A stretch of DNA of 64,000 nt from Yponomeuta sedellus (Eukaryota > Arthropoda > Insecta > Lepidoptera > Yponomeutidae). The position numbers and the translations under genes were made by a program. The notes under the pieces were generated by a model. It was given only the letters and a program-made list of their open reading frames with translations, searched no databases and was not told where the DNA came from. Positions within the stretch are counted from its first letter, which is position 1; each line of letters begins with the position of its first letter. The stretch is taken from positions 10,015,527 through 10,079,526 of the forward strand of contig OW203726.1 of NCBI GenBank assembly GCA_934045075.1. The letters run 5' to 3'. Of this stretch, positions 10,330 through 22,539 are shown piece by piece.

Positions 10330-10449
10330 TCATATTCTGTATTGGAAACCAGCTTCGAAAACAGAATGATTTTTCGAAACCAGGTTTCCTAAAAAGAAAA
10401 ATAATTCTGTATTCGAAACTGGTTTCGAAACTTTGGTTTCCAAAGTGGC
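10330..10449. repeat. Cluster of TTTCGAAACC-type motifs
   Basis: Five variants of TTCGAAAC or GGAAACCAG occur within 110 bases in both orientations (GGAAACCAGCTTCGAAAAC, TTTTCGAAACCAGGTTTCC, TTCGAAACTGGTTTCGAAAC). They form overlapping imperfect inverted repeats. I do not know a family for it. Confidence 0.5.
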
Positions 10450-13400
10450 CGAAGGGGTGGCGCTAGTTAGCAAAGCGCCTTAAGCGGTAAACGTACAAAA
10501 AAGTAGTATTTTCATAGATGGGAATTTTAATTGATTTCCTGAAATACGAACCAACGAACTAACCAAAGCCCGTATGTTCTTCTAATAAATTAGAACTTAA
10601 GGGGCTTCAAAGGGATGCAGAACTTACCAATCATATTTATCTACTTGTGGATGCGGAGAGGTGCAGCCTATGTGCCTCATGACTGACCATTGTCCGCTAT
10701 TGTCCATAAAAGCGATCATTCGCAGTAGTACCATTGGCTTGTTCCATGATGGAACTACTACGAATTTATTTTCGCAGTAGTTCCATGAAGCATTCGGAAG
10801 ATTCACGAAGCAGACAAGAAAGTGACCGATTGGATTGATGGCGTCTCTTTCGTATTTTAACCCGCCTTATTACATCATACGCAAAGTAAATAATCATATT
10901 AACAGGTAGGTACTGCGTTTTAGGACTCACAGCCGAAAACCTAGGGTCACGGATCTGCGACTAGATAGCATTTCCGCCCAAAAACGGCCATTTTTGTCGG
11001 TAATGCTATCTAGTCCCGGGTTTTACGCCTTATTTTCACGACTATGGAACCTAAAAAACACTATAACATGATTGAGAGTTTGGTCTGACACTTTTTGCAA
11101 AAACGATTTAAAAAATGTATGTTTTTTCCATTCGTGGCGCTGGTGTTACCTACTGCCTGGACCCTCTTAATGACTTTTCTTGTTTCTTAAGCCGTGTTAT
11201 CCGGCATTAAGAGATAGAAATAGGTACAACCTTATTTGGTACGATGAGCTTAGGTTTGAGCACAAAACCCTAATTAACTAAAACAAAGAGAAGAGCTCCT
11301 TGGGGATGTGTAGTGGGTCAAAAGCCGACCAAGGTCAGGAGTTTACAATGATGACGCCTGTTAAATTAATATAATTTACAGCCTAACTTGTCGTGGTCCA
11401 AGTTAGGGTAGTATTCCACTAGTTTATAATGCCCGATAGCTAGGTATACTAAACTACAAAAAAACTGCTTTTGTGCATACAATTTTGCTAGGAAATCAAT
11501 AAATATTTTTGATTGAGCACAAACTGTCAAATGCAGCGTAGGACGCCACCAGCGCTCTGGGGCATTATTATGTAAGTATCCACTGAGTTGAGTGACGTTG
11601 ATTTTTACTTCTTTTTTTGGTAATATCTTTTCCTTTATGGAAAAGGCTACGAACTTAAGCCCATACCGCCTGGTCTTATTTTAGTTTCTTTTCTTCTCTT
11701 CACCTTGATTGAGGCTAAAAGCCTTGTCTTTCCGTAGGTATTTTCTTCAACTTCTTTTAAGCTACTTCAGCTGACAAATGCATACATTTTTTGACACTTT
11801 GGAGTTGTCTAAAAGCTTCACTAGATATAGTGGAATGTTAATAGAAGGGCTGGACCGACGATCTGAGGCTGCAGGTTGCTGGCAGTGCTTTGATGAGTGG
11901 GCGTGGGCAGAAGGAAATTGCATGCCTTAGGGGAGGCCTAAGCTCACCAGTTGACGAATACCTACTGGCTGTTTGATTAAGTGGAAATGAAAATAAAAAA
12001 ATGTTAGCGCGCAACGGACGCGTAACTTTTGTCGTTCTCATGGCATGAAGCGTGAGTATTAAACTAGCGTTACGTTTATTTCAGATTAGTTTTCTTTTTT
12101 AAATAAAGCTTGAAAATTTTGGCAAGGTTATTTGGATTTTTTTAGCTATAACGCGTTTTATTTAGCATTATAATTACATACTAGATTTTTATTGACTTAA
12201 GACGAGAAATTAACTTGATAGTACGAGATAGAGTAAATAGAGTTATTGCTTAAATAGACATATTTTAACCGTTCTTATCAACGGTTTGTTCACATTCAGA
12301 CCAAAGCTGAATCAAATACAACTATACAACTTTGAATCTCTATACTTCCTGAGCTGTTGATTTCCCTTTGGTGGTTTCTTTAGAAAATATATATTATTTT
12401 GATATTCCAAATGTCAATCAATGGTTGATTCGATACACTTCTAAAAGCGGGTTACTCTACAGCTCATTTGCATTAAATTTTATTAATAACTGCTTTTTCA
12501 ACACCTGTTTCTGACAATTCATGTCTTCTGCTCAAAAAATCTTTGTAAAGTAGATCTCTGCCAATGTGATATTTACAACTTTTGCCGACTGAGGAATTTT
12601 GAGGTATGTAGCAATACAATATACGGTCTAGAGTTCTATGCAAATGTTTCATACTACACGCAAGAGAAGCCAAATATATTCTAAGAGCTAATGCTCTCCA
12701 CTATGGGCTGCGCTCTTAATATTTGTACCTTCTTTGGAAAACCTGCACACATTGTATATTATCTGTTGTATTCTGTGGATAATAAGTCCAATCTTTAGGC
12801 AAGTAGCAGATTTTTTCCTGTAAGCCAGTCCCGAAAAAGATCCTAAATAAATACGTCCCACGCAAAGCCCATTGAGGCGTAATCGATTCGACAAATAGCT
12901 AAGGGGTGCCTCCGCTTCAGTCTGTACTTTCTCAACGCTTAGGACTTACATACACGCTGAATTGCACTTTAATTCTACCAATGAAAAGCTTGCCTTAAAA
13001 TTAGATTGGAGGGAAATTGTATTTGCTCTGCAGAGAACATTATAATGTTTTTTTAATTATATTATAATAAATATTATAAAATATACAAAAAAAACATTAT
13101 GATCTTTTGAGGCAATCAGAAACAATAACAACGATAAATAATGCCCATGTAACAGTAAAAATATACGGACTATTACATTGTGTTTTCATTCATTTTTAAA
13201 CGTTTTCTACTAAGGATCCAGTCACAGAACATTATTTTACGAGATAGCTCAATTATTCAAAAATGCTTTATACATTATAAAAAGTTACGAGCACGTACGA
13301 TGTGTGACGTTATAGTGTACGCCCGATCAGCATGAAGCGTTTTCGTACCACGTGACTTGAATACTGCCACTGTATTGCTACTTCGACCACTAGTAGGATG

Positions 13401-13539
13401 CTGCTAGCGATTACATTTCACCAGACCTCACATCCAACAGGTATTATGTAATAATATAAAAGGTGATAATTTGGGCTGCTGACATTTTAATCAATTACCA
13501 ATCGAACCTAAAGCACCAAGATAAATTACCTAAATATAG
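10450..13539. other. Long stretch without a supported gene
   Basis: A hairpin with 18 bp arms (GACTAGATAGCATTTCCG, 10959-10976 and 10998-11015) is the only clear structure. Two adjacent minus-strand frames (12688-12894 and 12473-12673) contain plausible-looking peptide text but no motif I recognise and no good splice link. The rest is AT-rich with short frames. Confidence 0.35.
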
Positions 13540-13800
13540 TTAGTTAGACCTGAGATTTCCGCACTTAGCCTCATAGTTGGGCCATTGTACGTAGCAAGCG
13601 CTGAGGTACGCTAACACCTCAGACACTAGGGTTTCCTTACGATGTTTTCCTTCACAGTCAGCGAGTAGTATTGCTACTATGATTTCACAAATGTACATAA
13701 CTTAAAAAACAAAGTCATTGGTATATACCGGGGTTCGGACCCACGACCTTCCGATTAAGAAGCCAGCATTCGACACCGCTCCGCTACCACCGCTTTACCT
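13540..13800 (-). mobile_element. tRNA-derived retroposon family C, copy 1
   Basis: Read on the minus strand: a tRNA-like head with A-box-like GGTGGTAGCGGAGCGG and B box GGGTCCGAACCCCGG, then a body containing GAAGGAAAACATCGTAAGGA, a motif of RTE-like LINE ends, and AGCGCTTGCTACG. A second copy lies at 32705-32935. The build fits a SINE that borrows an RTE-like tail. Confidence 0.7.
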
Positions 13801-13818
13801 AATTAGAATAGAATAATG

Positions 13819-14170
13819 AACGAAGCGCTCGTGGCCAAGTGGAACCGAGTGATTGGAATCAATCACTTGAGTTAAGCAAGAACAGGCGCGGTCAGACTTC
13901 TAACTACCGCTACTGGAATTTTCCCGAGGCATTCTGTGCTTCGCAAGGCACGTTAAGCCGTTGGTGCCGGATGTCATGTAATGGCATTTGTTAAGCCATG
14001 TCAGAGGCCTCATAGGCGCCTTGATAACTTCTGACAGAAAGGCTCGCCACTACCTTACAATCCTCCACCAACACGGACCTAACCTTCTTTCGACGCAGAC
14101 AGAGACCCGTGCCCCAGTGACATGGAGGTTATTGAGGACTTACAAAGGGTTGATTGAAGGTTGTTATACA
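13819..14170 (+). repeat. Interspersed repeat family D, copy 2
   Basis: Near end-to-end match with 2540-2899 (CTCGTGG, GTGGAACCGAGTGATTGG, CAGGCGCGGTCAG, CCACCAACACGGACCTAACC). It directly follows the family C retroposon. A frame of 76 codons here is not coding. Confidence 0.65.
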
Positions 14171-16717
14171 ATAATGCCTCAGAAGAGAAATCTCAAACTC
14201 GATCCCCACCAACCGTGACTTGAGCAACATTCAGTGAAAAGAGCATTGTTTTCCTTTTCGGCTTCGGTTCGACGAAAAAGAAAAAATCTGAAATATGAGC
14301 ACGAAAATGTGAAAGAATTTCTTGGCAGTAATTCGTTAGCGTAGCTCTAGTAAAGTTTTGCAGTAGTATCCAGCATCAAATTCTGCTTTTCCATTAAAGG
14401 TTCGGAACTGAACGAAACCGCATCGATTCCGCAGCGCTTCCATTGAATCCATACGGTTTTGTTCCGTTTAAACCGGAGGAATGACGCAGAATCTGGGGCC
14501 TGTAACAGTAGCGTACTTTATTGGGTCACACAAGCACTGACCGCCTGTGCGTGTTAACACGCTGCGATAAGGGTCGGGCGGGCCTCACACGTTTGTATTT
14601 TCACATTATACCACCCATTTGTACAACTTGCGCACTGTTTATTTTGTTTACTTTATCCCTATTAAACACTTGTGTGCCGAGCGCGAGTTTCGAGACAAGA
14701 ATAGACGCTTGAACATAATAATGACGACGTATTTGCGTATCAACAGTGTATGTACTCGTAGGTAGGCGTCACAACGGTGACGTCACGCGGCGCTCTTTTT
14801 AACCAAAAACGTGTCATGCGTGTGAATGTTTAGATTAGCTATTTTAATTCCGCGTAATGGAAGCCTGAAAAATGCGGCGAAGCAAAAAGTACCTATGTTG
14901 GTTTAATAAGGTAAAAAAAAGATAACCCAATATGTTAGCAGAGGGTTGCGTCAATGGCCGATTTGAAATTCATTTCGGCTGTTCTTGTTCATATGAATAA
15001 ATATTCAGTTGTTTCCAGGCCCGGGGTAGTAACGGAGAGGATTGGATTTTTTTATGCGTTGCCTTACATAAGATGCTGCAGCTGGTTTTGTATACCCTTA
15101 TTTTTTCCTAATGAAACAACAATAACCCTAAAACCGGATTTTAGTTTTAGATAAATGAACATTAGCGAAGCAGTTTCTTGGCTTTACGTGAAACGAAGTA
15201 GATATACCGGCTTTATGGGTTTCGAGGATGTCTTCTGAATAACAACTTGAGTTACAAGGTTTTTACAGTCAGAACGACCGTATCTTTTCTTAGCTAATAT
15301 TATGTTTAAACAAAATTCAGTTGGAGTGAATCCGAGCTATTTCTGACATCACAATTTTTTTCTCGAAACGCAACTTTACTATGCTGTACGTCTGTATAAT
15401 ATTATTTACTTGTTATTCAAAATAGGTACGTCTCCAATATTTTGAATAACACGCAAACAATATTACCTATATACAAGTAATTGTAATAAAAGAAAGGGCA
15501 TTCTTATTAATATGTAAGTCCCCGATATCAATAATATTATTTTACAATTATGTCTTTGTAAAGCCGCCAGCACATCAAACTTTACACCTTATGTAGGTGC
15601 AAAGTCGCCCGTAATTGAGTGTAGTTCATACATGTAAATCGTTACCCGTTCAACCCGTGAAGTATATTATTACCCAAACCGACATACACAATATACTTCA
15701 ATAGAGTCCCGAAACGAGCTACTGTAGGTTACAGCTTTTTATCGATTTACAGTTTTCCAGTACATATTGTACCTAGACCTAGGGTAAAGGGTCCTTACCA
15801 GCGAGATTATACACTGAATGTACGTATCGTACATCAGGGGTATAATACTAATAGTCACCGAAGATCCTTCTCTTATTGTGCGCGTTTTACGTTGTGGTCT
15901 TGGAAATTCGGAGACAGTCACTGCAGATTTACTTGGAACTGATTTGATACCACACAACCTTTCTTGTGTTGAGTTGAGTTGAAATAAGATTTTCAGTCTT
16001 TTTATCACCTTTGTGCTGCTGTCATGATTTTTCAGATAGCCACGGCCATATTTATAAAACACGATTCCTGTAAAGCACTCCTTATTTAGACAATTTTTCG
16101 AGCGTTTTAAGGCGTTATTGTTTTTTTTTAAATAAGGTCGCTAGAGTTCTAAATCAGTCGAGGACATCTTTGTTCTGCGCTTTCTTCTTGTCACTAGGAT
16201 CAATGTTCTACCCAGAATTTGACGTCTAGCTATAGATACTATGAAAAATTTAATATTTGAGTCGGAGGCTCACATGGGGAGGATGGAGGAGGATGGAAAG
16301 AATAAACCCACGAAGGAGTAGAGGAATCTACAAACAGTGAGCCATCCATAGATAGTGAACTAAATAATGAAATAGGTGGCAGATGTCTTCTAAGAAACGC
16401 CCACTGGTTCTGATTGTCTTAGTTAGTTCGATTGGGCGTTTTAGGATTAATAAAAAAAGTATGTTCAAATGACAAATGCTTGTCAAATCGAGAAGAACCT
16501 CTGTAACCACTTGATCACGATAGTGGCTAGTAGCCGAGAGGTAAACGTTTGCGGTCTGTCTCCGACCCCGTCGCACACAAACAGTATAATCGTAGCTTGT
16601 CCACAGATAAGCCTTGCCTTACTGTGGCAATTCATTACAAAGGCCGAAACTGTGTACCTATGCATAGCACATGTGTCGTCGTGGTGGGCAGTTGACTGTG
16701 CTAATGTTGTCAGGGTA
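14171..16717. other. Long stretch without a supported gene
   Basis: No recurring repeats. A minus-strand frame of 107 codons (16062-15739) has unremarkable composition and lacks a convincing splice context, so I leave it out as a gene. GC-richer patches at 14400-14600 and 14770-14830 have no recognisable motif. Confidence 0.35.
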
Positions 16718-16720
16718 TTA

Positions 16721-17139
16721 GGCTGGGCGCATGCTGAGACGCAGGCGACGCAGCACAGTTCAGTACATGGCAGGGCAGTTGAAGCAGACGTAGGCCCCCA
16801 TCGCATGCTGCGATGCAACTATTCGCTCCATTCTTTGGCAATTCTCACCCATAATAACACTATCAATGTTTTTTTTTAATAGTATGGATGATTTGTATTA
16901 TTCACAGCGAACTAATTCAATTAAATGTTCTGTCATTGCAACAAAATTGTTAGTAAACACGTCTCGACGTGCACGCGTCGCGCTGAAATCTGTGCCGGCA
17001 TTACAACGAGACGCAGAGCAGGGCAGACGCAATATCTGCGTCGTAGGTGCCTGCGCCGCAGCGTACGTAGCTCGTTCCATACTTTACAAAATCTGCGCTG
17101 CGCTGTCTGCGTCGCCTGCATCTTAGCATGCGCCCAGCC
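16721..17139. mobile_element. PIF/Harbinger-like MITE
   Basis: The left end GGCTGGGCGCATGCTGAGAC (16721) and right end, inverted GGCTGGGCGCATGCTAAGAT (17139), continue as about 35 bp inverted repeats (..GCAGGCGACGCAG). TTA at 16718-16720 and 17140-17142 fits the TWA target duplication of PIF/Harbinger elements. The interior is GC-rich with several accidental open frames and no transposase. Confidence 0.75.
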
Positions 17140-17142
17140 TTA

Positions 17143-18832
17143 TTGCTGAGAGTTTGTGTTTAGTTCTAGAGGTCTTCACTGAATTTAGTTGTGACTTTAC
17201 CTACTTTTAGCTAAGGGTCCGGCATAATGGCGCAGGTCGTAGCCATGTCGTACAAGTAGTAGGTACACGGCGGCAGCCGGTCAGTTGATGGATGGAGGGT
17301 ATAGGTACATTTACCCAGTATTTTCTTGTTTTGTTTTTTTGCTCTCCCGTCAATAGCAGAAGAGTACTTAATACTTCGCGAGCGGTACAAGGTAATTGCG
17401 AGCGGTCCAAGGTAGTACTCTCGTTAAAATCCAACTAAGTTGCATAAATTTTATCATAAATTTTATGATGGAGTACAGTCGACACCACATCAACCTTTAC
17501 AATCGTACACTCTACTCCATTAGGTTAGCAAGCTTTGGGACTAAAATGTAAAAGCTGATAGGCATCGTCGACTGCACTTATCTCTTATATAGTTATTTGC
17601 TGACGTTGCTTTGCCATACACAAAAATTCCTAACATAACAATCTGTGAAGACGTTTCGGAGAAGTTCGATTACTAATGCGATACGTGATTTTTTATAGGT
17701 ATATCAGATATATTAAACCCAGCTACATTAACCACTAAACTACCGAAGGGACGTGCGGGAAGCAATTTAAATTTATTAATTACAACAGAAAATATTGTTT
17801 CAAGAATGTTATGAATCTAGCGCTAAGTAAATACAAATCACGCGCCTTATTACCCGACATATACGTGGATGTAGTGAGTGTTGTCCCGGGTCGCTGCGAA
17901 AAACTAACAGTGACATGAGGGTAGACCACCTACCCTCACAACAATATTGACTGTACTCGCCGTTCCGTCTAACTGTGACCACGGCACTGCAAAGTTACCG
18001 AATCATCGAGAATTAACGTACGAGTAGTTACATTGTAATTAATAAAAAATCGCGATAAGAACCGTTTAATAGGTATATAACTGTCAGCTATGTCGAAAAA
18101 TCACAATTTACTGGTGGTTAAAACCTCTAAATATCATGGTGAGGGAATGCTATAAAATAGCGAGGTTCAAAGCCGTATTACGCTTTAGAAATCTGTTGTT
18201 GACAACTGGTGACGGTGAAGGCGTTTGCGCGGTACCTCATTGTGTCTATTCTTTTCGTTTCTCCGATCTGAACCCTCCTCTGAACATCAATATTTCGATA
18301 TGGCGCTTTAATTAAGTTCTTTTATAAAGTTGCCGAGAATAGGAATAATTATATTTTGTCTGTCGCTGTTCAGCTTACGCGTGGTCTTATAAGTCTTAAG
18401 TGTTATGGGATAGTTAAAAGCTACTTTAACCCTTCTAGCGCCACGCGCGCTCGGAAAAAAGAAAGTTCAAAGGTACCGCATAGTGCAGGGTCATTTTGCA
18501 CCGCCATTTTTTTGCATCTTTTTTGTGAACACAGTTCCGCATTTCTCAAATTAGAGAAAGTACTACGTAATTATTCAATAAGTGTTATATATCACTACAA
18601 TCTGCATAAAATTCCCTATCCGGTTATTATACTTGTAATGCTAATAAAATTATCAATAAACTTACATGATATTCAAATGACGAGATGAATTTCACTATCC
18701 ACGCCATTTTGACACTACTTTGAACTTTGTCTCACTATTTTCACTAATTACTCATTCACTAGCACTGAACTAACACTTATAATATGATCTGCATATTATC
18801 TATTACTGTTTACACAATTTTCATACTCTAAT
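17143..18832. other. No supported gene
   Basis: A short hairpin GAGGGTAGACCACCTACCCTC lies at about 17917-17937. A 110-codon plus frame (18356-18688) has no recognisable content. Confidence 0.3.
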
Positions 18833-19249
18833 TCACCAAAATAAAGCTATAAATGAATAATTACCAGGAAGAGGTAAAATGACACTGACCGCCCATACAA
18901 GCGGCACAATCCGGGCTAAAAGTTCGAGGCTTTTTTCACTTTCTTTTCCATCAAATACAACAAAACTATTATTTGAATCATAATCTACACACTTTTCCCA
19001 GTAATTTGATATATAACACATGAACAAATACGCAGCGTTGCCTTCTCTAAATAACTTATAAAACTTTAGCGAGCGGAGCAACTCACGACGAAAACGCAAA
19101 ATGGCGTCTGACCTAGCAAGCTCATGTGGTTTCGATGATAACTCAATTTTTTTCCACGTCACGTCATTTGATTGGTTGGCGAAAGTAATCCTTACTAACC
19201 ATTGGCCAATAAAACAACAGATATTGTCCATAGAGAATGCACAGAGCAT
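18833..19249 (-). other. 138-codon open frame of unknown status
   Basis: One of the longest uninterrupted frames in the window. It reads a hydrophobic start, then a charged middle (PHELARSDAILRFRRELLRS and KFYKLFREGNAAYLF), then a hydrophobic end, with no motif I recognise. The DNA includes GATTGGTTGG and CCATTGGCCAAT near 19170-19210, which are CCAAT-box-like, so it might be regulatory or transposon end sequence. No splice evidence. I would not call it a gene. Confidence 0.2.
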
Positions 19250-19279
19250 AGATAAAAAGAGTCCAATCTGAGCGTTGCA

Positions 19280-19359
19280 TAGTGTACATACGTCTGTACA
19301 CTAAGCGCTTGGGGGATGCGCGCGGCCGGGCTGATTAGTGTACAGACGTATGTACACTA
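19280..19359. repeat. Pair of perfect inverted 24-mers, each itself palindromic
   Basis: The 24 bases at 19280-19303 (TAGTGTACA, then TACGTC, then TGTACACTA) are a perfect reverse complement of 19336-19359. Each 24-mer is also an inverted repeat with 9 bp arms. The 32-base spacer is GC-rich (GCGCGCGGCC). It could be the ends of a tiny MITE or a duplicated dimeric protein-binding site. Confidence 0.75.
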
Positions 19360-19654
19360 AACGCGAGAAAGGTTAAGTTGTGAAGCGCTTAAAGCGAAAT
19401 TGAAATAGAAATAAGCATTTACAAATGATTATTTAATGTTGTTTTAAGACCGTTTTAGCTTTATTTGAGACTCCCACTTCTATGAATAATAGAAGTGTTC
19501 TAGTCGCAACATGTCATTTTCGCCTGTTGCACTTTTCTCAACGTGTCGTTTTAACTTTGTTAATAGCAGACTGTCCCTTGTGTTAATCAGTCTAAGGTAT
19601 GCCCAAGATTTAGTGCAATAGACAGTAAAGTAAATAAATGTAACGTAACATAAC

Positions 19655-19945
19655 CTCACGCCTTTATCCCAAATTGGTAGTCAGAGACCTGACAGATCAC
19701 CTTCGCTTCATCAACCTTCTTAAGTCGTTGCATTCACGCACGCCGGTTCCGCGTACATTTTATCTTCCCCTTTGCTAATACATCTCCTATTTGGTCGAAG
19801 TATGTCCGCCTGGGACGTCCCTTACCGGCCTTACCACTCACATTAGCAATTTTGTTTTCAATATGTCTTCCTTCATCCTCTCCACATGTCCAAACCAACG
19901 CAACATTCCTTTCTCAATCCTAACATACCTATATGTAAATGCAAA
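19655..19945 (-). pseudogene. LINE ORF2 C-terminal remnant, antisense copy
   Basis: Minus-strand frames read [13 protein letters not shown], then after a shift [20 protein letters not shown], then VDEAKVICQ, and end GGATAAAGGCGTGAGGTTATG. It is the same LINE family as 60-305 and keeps the same C-terminal order. Frameshifts kill it. Confidence 0.7.
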
Positions 19946-20171
19946 ATCGCCTGCAACACAACTGAGTAAAGTGTTTGTATGAATTAGTTGATGTGCTGTT
20001 GACTTTGCTTCTCAGGAAGCTTGTTCTGTAAATAAGCGCTCTGAATTGAAATATTTCTGCACGTAATGCGCTAATCAATTTTATTTAAAAAAAATTACAT
20101 GCTTTTTGTCGTAGTGAGTAGAACACTTGCAACGTTTAATTAAGTCTGATTTATGTTAATACTATAATGTA

Positions 20172-21423
20172 CATAGGCTACTTATGTGTGCGGAATCTGG
20201 GATTCCAATAATTTTAAACGCAATGTCTGACCTCCATGGTCAAATTCGTTCTTTTTTTAAATACTGGCCGCTAATATTTTTCTCTTATATACGTCAGTGT
20301 TTTGTTTTTGTTTCGTTTAAAATGTCATATCGCTGAAAAAATGGAACTCACTCGTGAAAATATTCGTGCTATGATTTATTACGATTTTCGACGTGGTTTA
20401 ACGCAACAACAGTGCGTAGATCAATTAACTTCGACTTTTGGTGGTGAAGCTCCATCAAAAACGACTGTGTATCACTGGTTTAGTGAGTTTAATCGCGGGC
20501 GCAGTAAGCTCACGAACGAAGTTAAAGAAGGTCGCCCGAAATCGGTGGTTGTGCCACAAAATATTGAAGCTGTGCGAAAACTAATAATGCAAGACCGCCA
20601 TGTTACGTATCGCGAGATAGAGGCTATTCTGGGCATATGTATGACGAGCATTTATAGGATATTACATGAACATTTGTCGGTAAAAAAAATTTGTTCGCGT
20701 TGGATCCCGCACAACTTAACTCAGGATCAAAAAGATGCTCGCGTCGAATGGTGCAAGAAAACCTGTTTATAATATCTACACAGGTGACGAATCCTAGATC
20801 TACGGGTACGATCCCGAAACTAAACAACAATCAACAGTTTGGGTGTTTCAAAATGAGCCGAACCCTACGAAAGTGGCTCGTGCAAAAAGCACTGTAAAGC
20901 AAATGGTGGCCTGCGTTTTTTGGTATTAATGGCCATGTGGCTACAATACCGAGAATCGCAGAACGGTTAATTCGGAGTGGTACACGACCATTTGTTTGCC
21001 GAAAGTATTTGAAGAAATACGGCAAAACAACCAGCGACGCAGAATCATACTTCACCATGACAATGCCAGCTGTCATACATCTCAGGAAACAACTACATTT
21101 TTGGATGATCAAAAAATAGTATTGATGGGTCATCCACCGTACAGCCCTGATTTGGCTCCCAATGATTTCTATTTATTCCCAAATGTAAAGAATTAATTAC
21201 GTGGTCAACGATTTTCGACCCGTTAAGATGCCGTAGATGCGTTCAAACAGCACGTTTAGGAGATACCTCAATCAGAGTAGAAAAAGTGTTTTACAAATTG
21301 GTTTCATCGAATGCAAAAGTGCATCGATCATAGTGGAAAATACTTTGAAAAACAATAAAAGCATATTTAGCCATATATATTTGTTTATTTTTTCTATTCC
21401 GCATACATAAGAAGCAGCCCTCG
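20172..21423 (+). mobile_element. Mariner transposon, about 1.25 kb
   Basis: The 3' end, read inverted, is CGAGGGCTGCTTCTTATGTA then TGCGGAAT, and the 5' end CATAGGCTACTTATGTGTGC then GGAAT is its partner with a 3-base gap. TA dinucleotides at 20170-20171 and 21424-21425 fit the mariner target duplication. The element frames a broken transposase. Its length matches the usual 1.2-1.3 kb. Confidence 0.85.
20341..21355 (+). pseudogene. Mariner transposase, broken
   Basis: Starts MELTRENIRAMIYYDFRRGL at 20341. The N-terminal helix-turn-helix region is intact through WCKKT (20770), after which a deletion and frameshift break the frame. Later pieces in shifted frames keep GDE (about 20784), then a stop, HHDNASCHTS (about 21050) and YSPDLAPNDF (about 21142). 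The second and third catalytic Asp are 34 residues apart, the DD34D signature of mariner. Further stops occur after VKN (21194) and beyond. This is a dead copy of a cecropia/Hsmar1-like mariner; the subfamily name is from memory. Confidence 0.85.
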
Positions 21424-21425
21424 TA

Positions 21426-22310
21426 CTATTGTATGTTTTTAATTCCAAATAAATAAATTAAAATATTAACATCGCGAGTAGAGGGTCTTTCGCCCTTCGT
21501 AGGCTGACAAAGAAACGGGACCGGGCTTTTACGTTTGCAGCTGTTATAGCCATTTTGAATATTTACTTGAAATCTGGCACCCTACTGAATTTAGCCGCGG
21601 CGAAGTAAGACAAATTGGACTGCGGCGGAATAAAGTTTTCTTGGTTTATTCAGTTTTCGCTAACACCTGTGGGTACATCAAATCTTTCATCACATTGTGG
21701 ATCTGATTTCAACTTTATGTTCTTAAGTAAACGGTCTAAAGTTCTTAAATAGGCGCTTTTTTTTCATGTGCTTCAACTAAGTAAATATAGTAAAATAGCT
21801 GGTACCTAGAGATTAAAATCTACCGTATTTCTTCCGTAATAAAAGCGTTCCTGCGCCTCGATATTTAACTCTTCACAGATTGATATGTGTGCGAAAGCAG
21901 AATGTTTACTTAGCTCTGCCGTATTTATCACCGTATTTTCACCCAATTTTATACGTGAAAAGTTACATAATCAAGGCGCTGCAATTAAATAGAAGGAGTG
22001 TCCACTAGGGAGGAGGTTTTAGTTCAGAGTAACAAAGCCACAACCTAATGAAATGAGCACCGCTTTGCATCCTATTTCATTAAATAAACTCGCTATTACA
22101 CTGCTCTCAGATCCGGGCTAAACGTACACATAAATAGCCCTGCTTATGAAACTTTAGCTGTTTGCTTTGTCTCGACATTAAAGTGAATTGCTTTAACTTT
22201 TGCTCGGAAAACTAGCGGACGATATAGCAATTACCCATGTTTCTGTTTGAGATAAGAGTATTCTTTATTATACACTGAACCCACGACAGGATCATTTCGG
22301 TCGACAAGGA
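21426..22310. other. No feature seen
   Basis: Flank of the mariner insertion; no recurring repeat and no usable frame. Confidence 0.35.
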
Positions 22311-22400
22311 CAACTTCTCAAAAACCACTATGCGAAATGACCACTTCCCAAAAGGACCACCTCCCAAAAGGACCACCTCCCAAAAGGTCAACTTCTCGGT
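22311..22400 (+). repeat. Short tandem array, about 16 bp unit
   Basis: GGACCACCTCCCAAAA is repeated twice exactly (about 22356-22388), with diverged units on each side (ATGACCACTTCCCAAAA, GGTCAACTTCTC, GGACAACTTCTCAAAA). About five to six units in total. Confidence 0.65.
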
Positions 22401-22539
22401 ATTACATAAAATTTATTCTATTAGCAATAAAACGTAACTGCAATTAGTTTCCAAGATTGCATTTGCAAGATGTATTTCAGTATGCAATAAGGCCGCCAAT
22501 TGTACCTACCTCTTCTTTTGTAACTGTTGTCTCAGTAAT

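Noticed and set aside
15739..16062. 107-codon minus-strand frame
   Set aside because: No recognised motif, no splice partner, no recurrence. Chance cannot be excluded.
16469..17149. Several overlapping frames on both strands
   Set aside because: They fall in the GC-rich PIF-like MITE and its flank; open because of composition.
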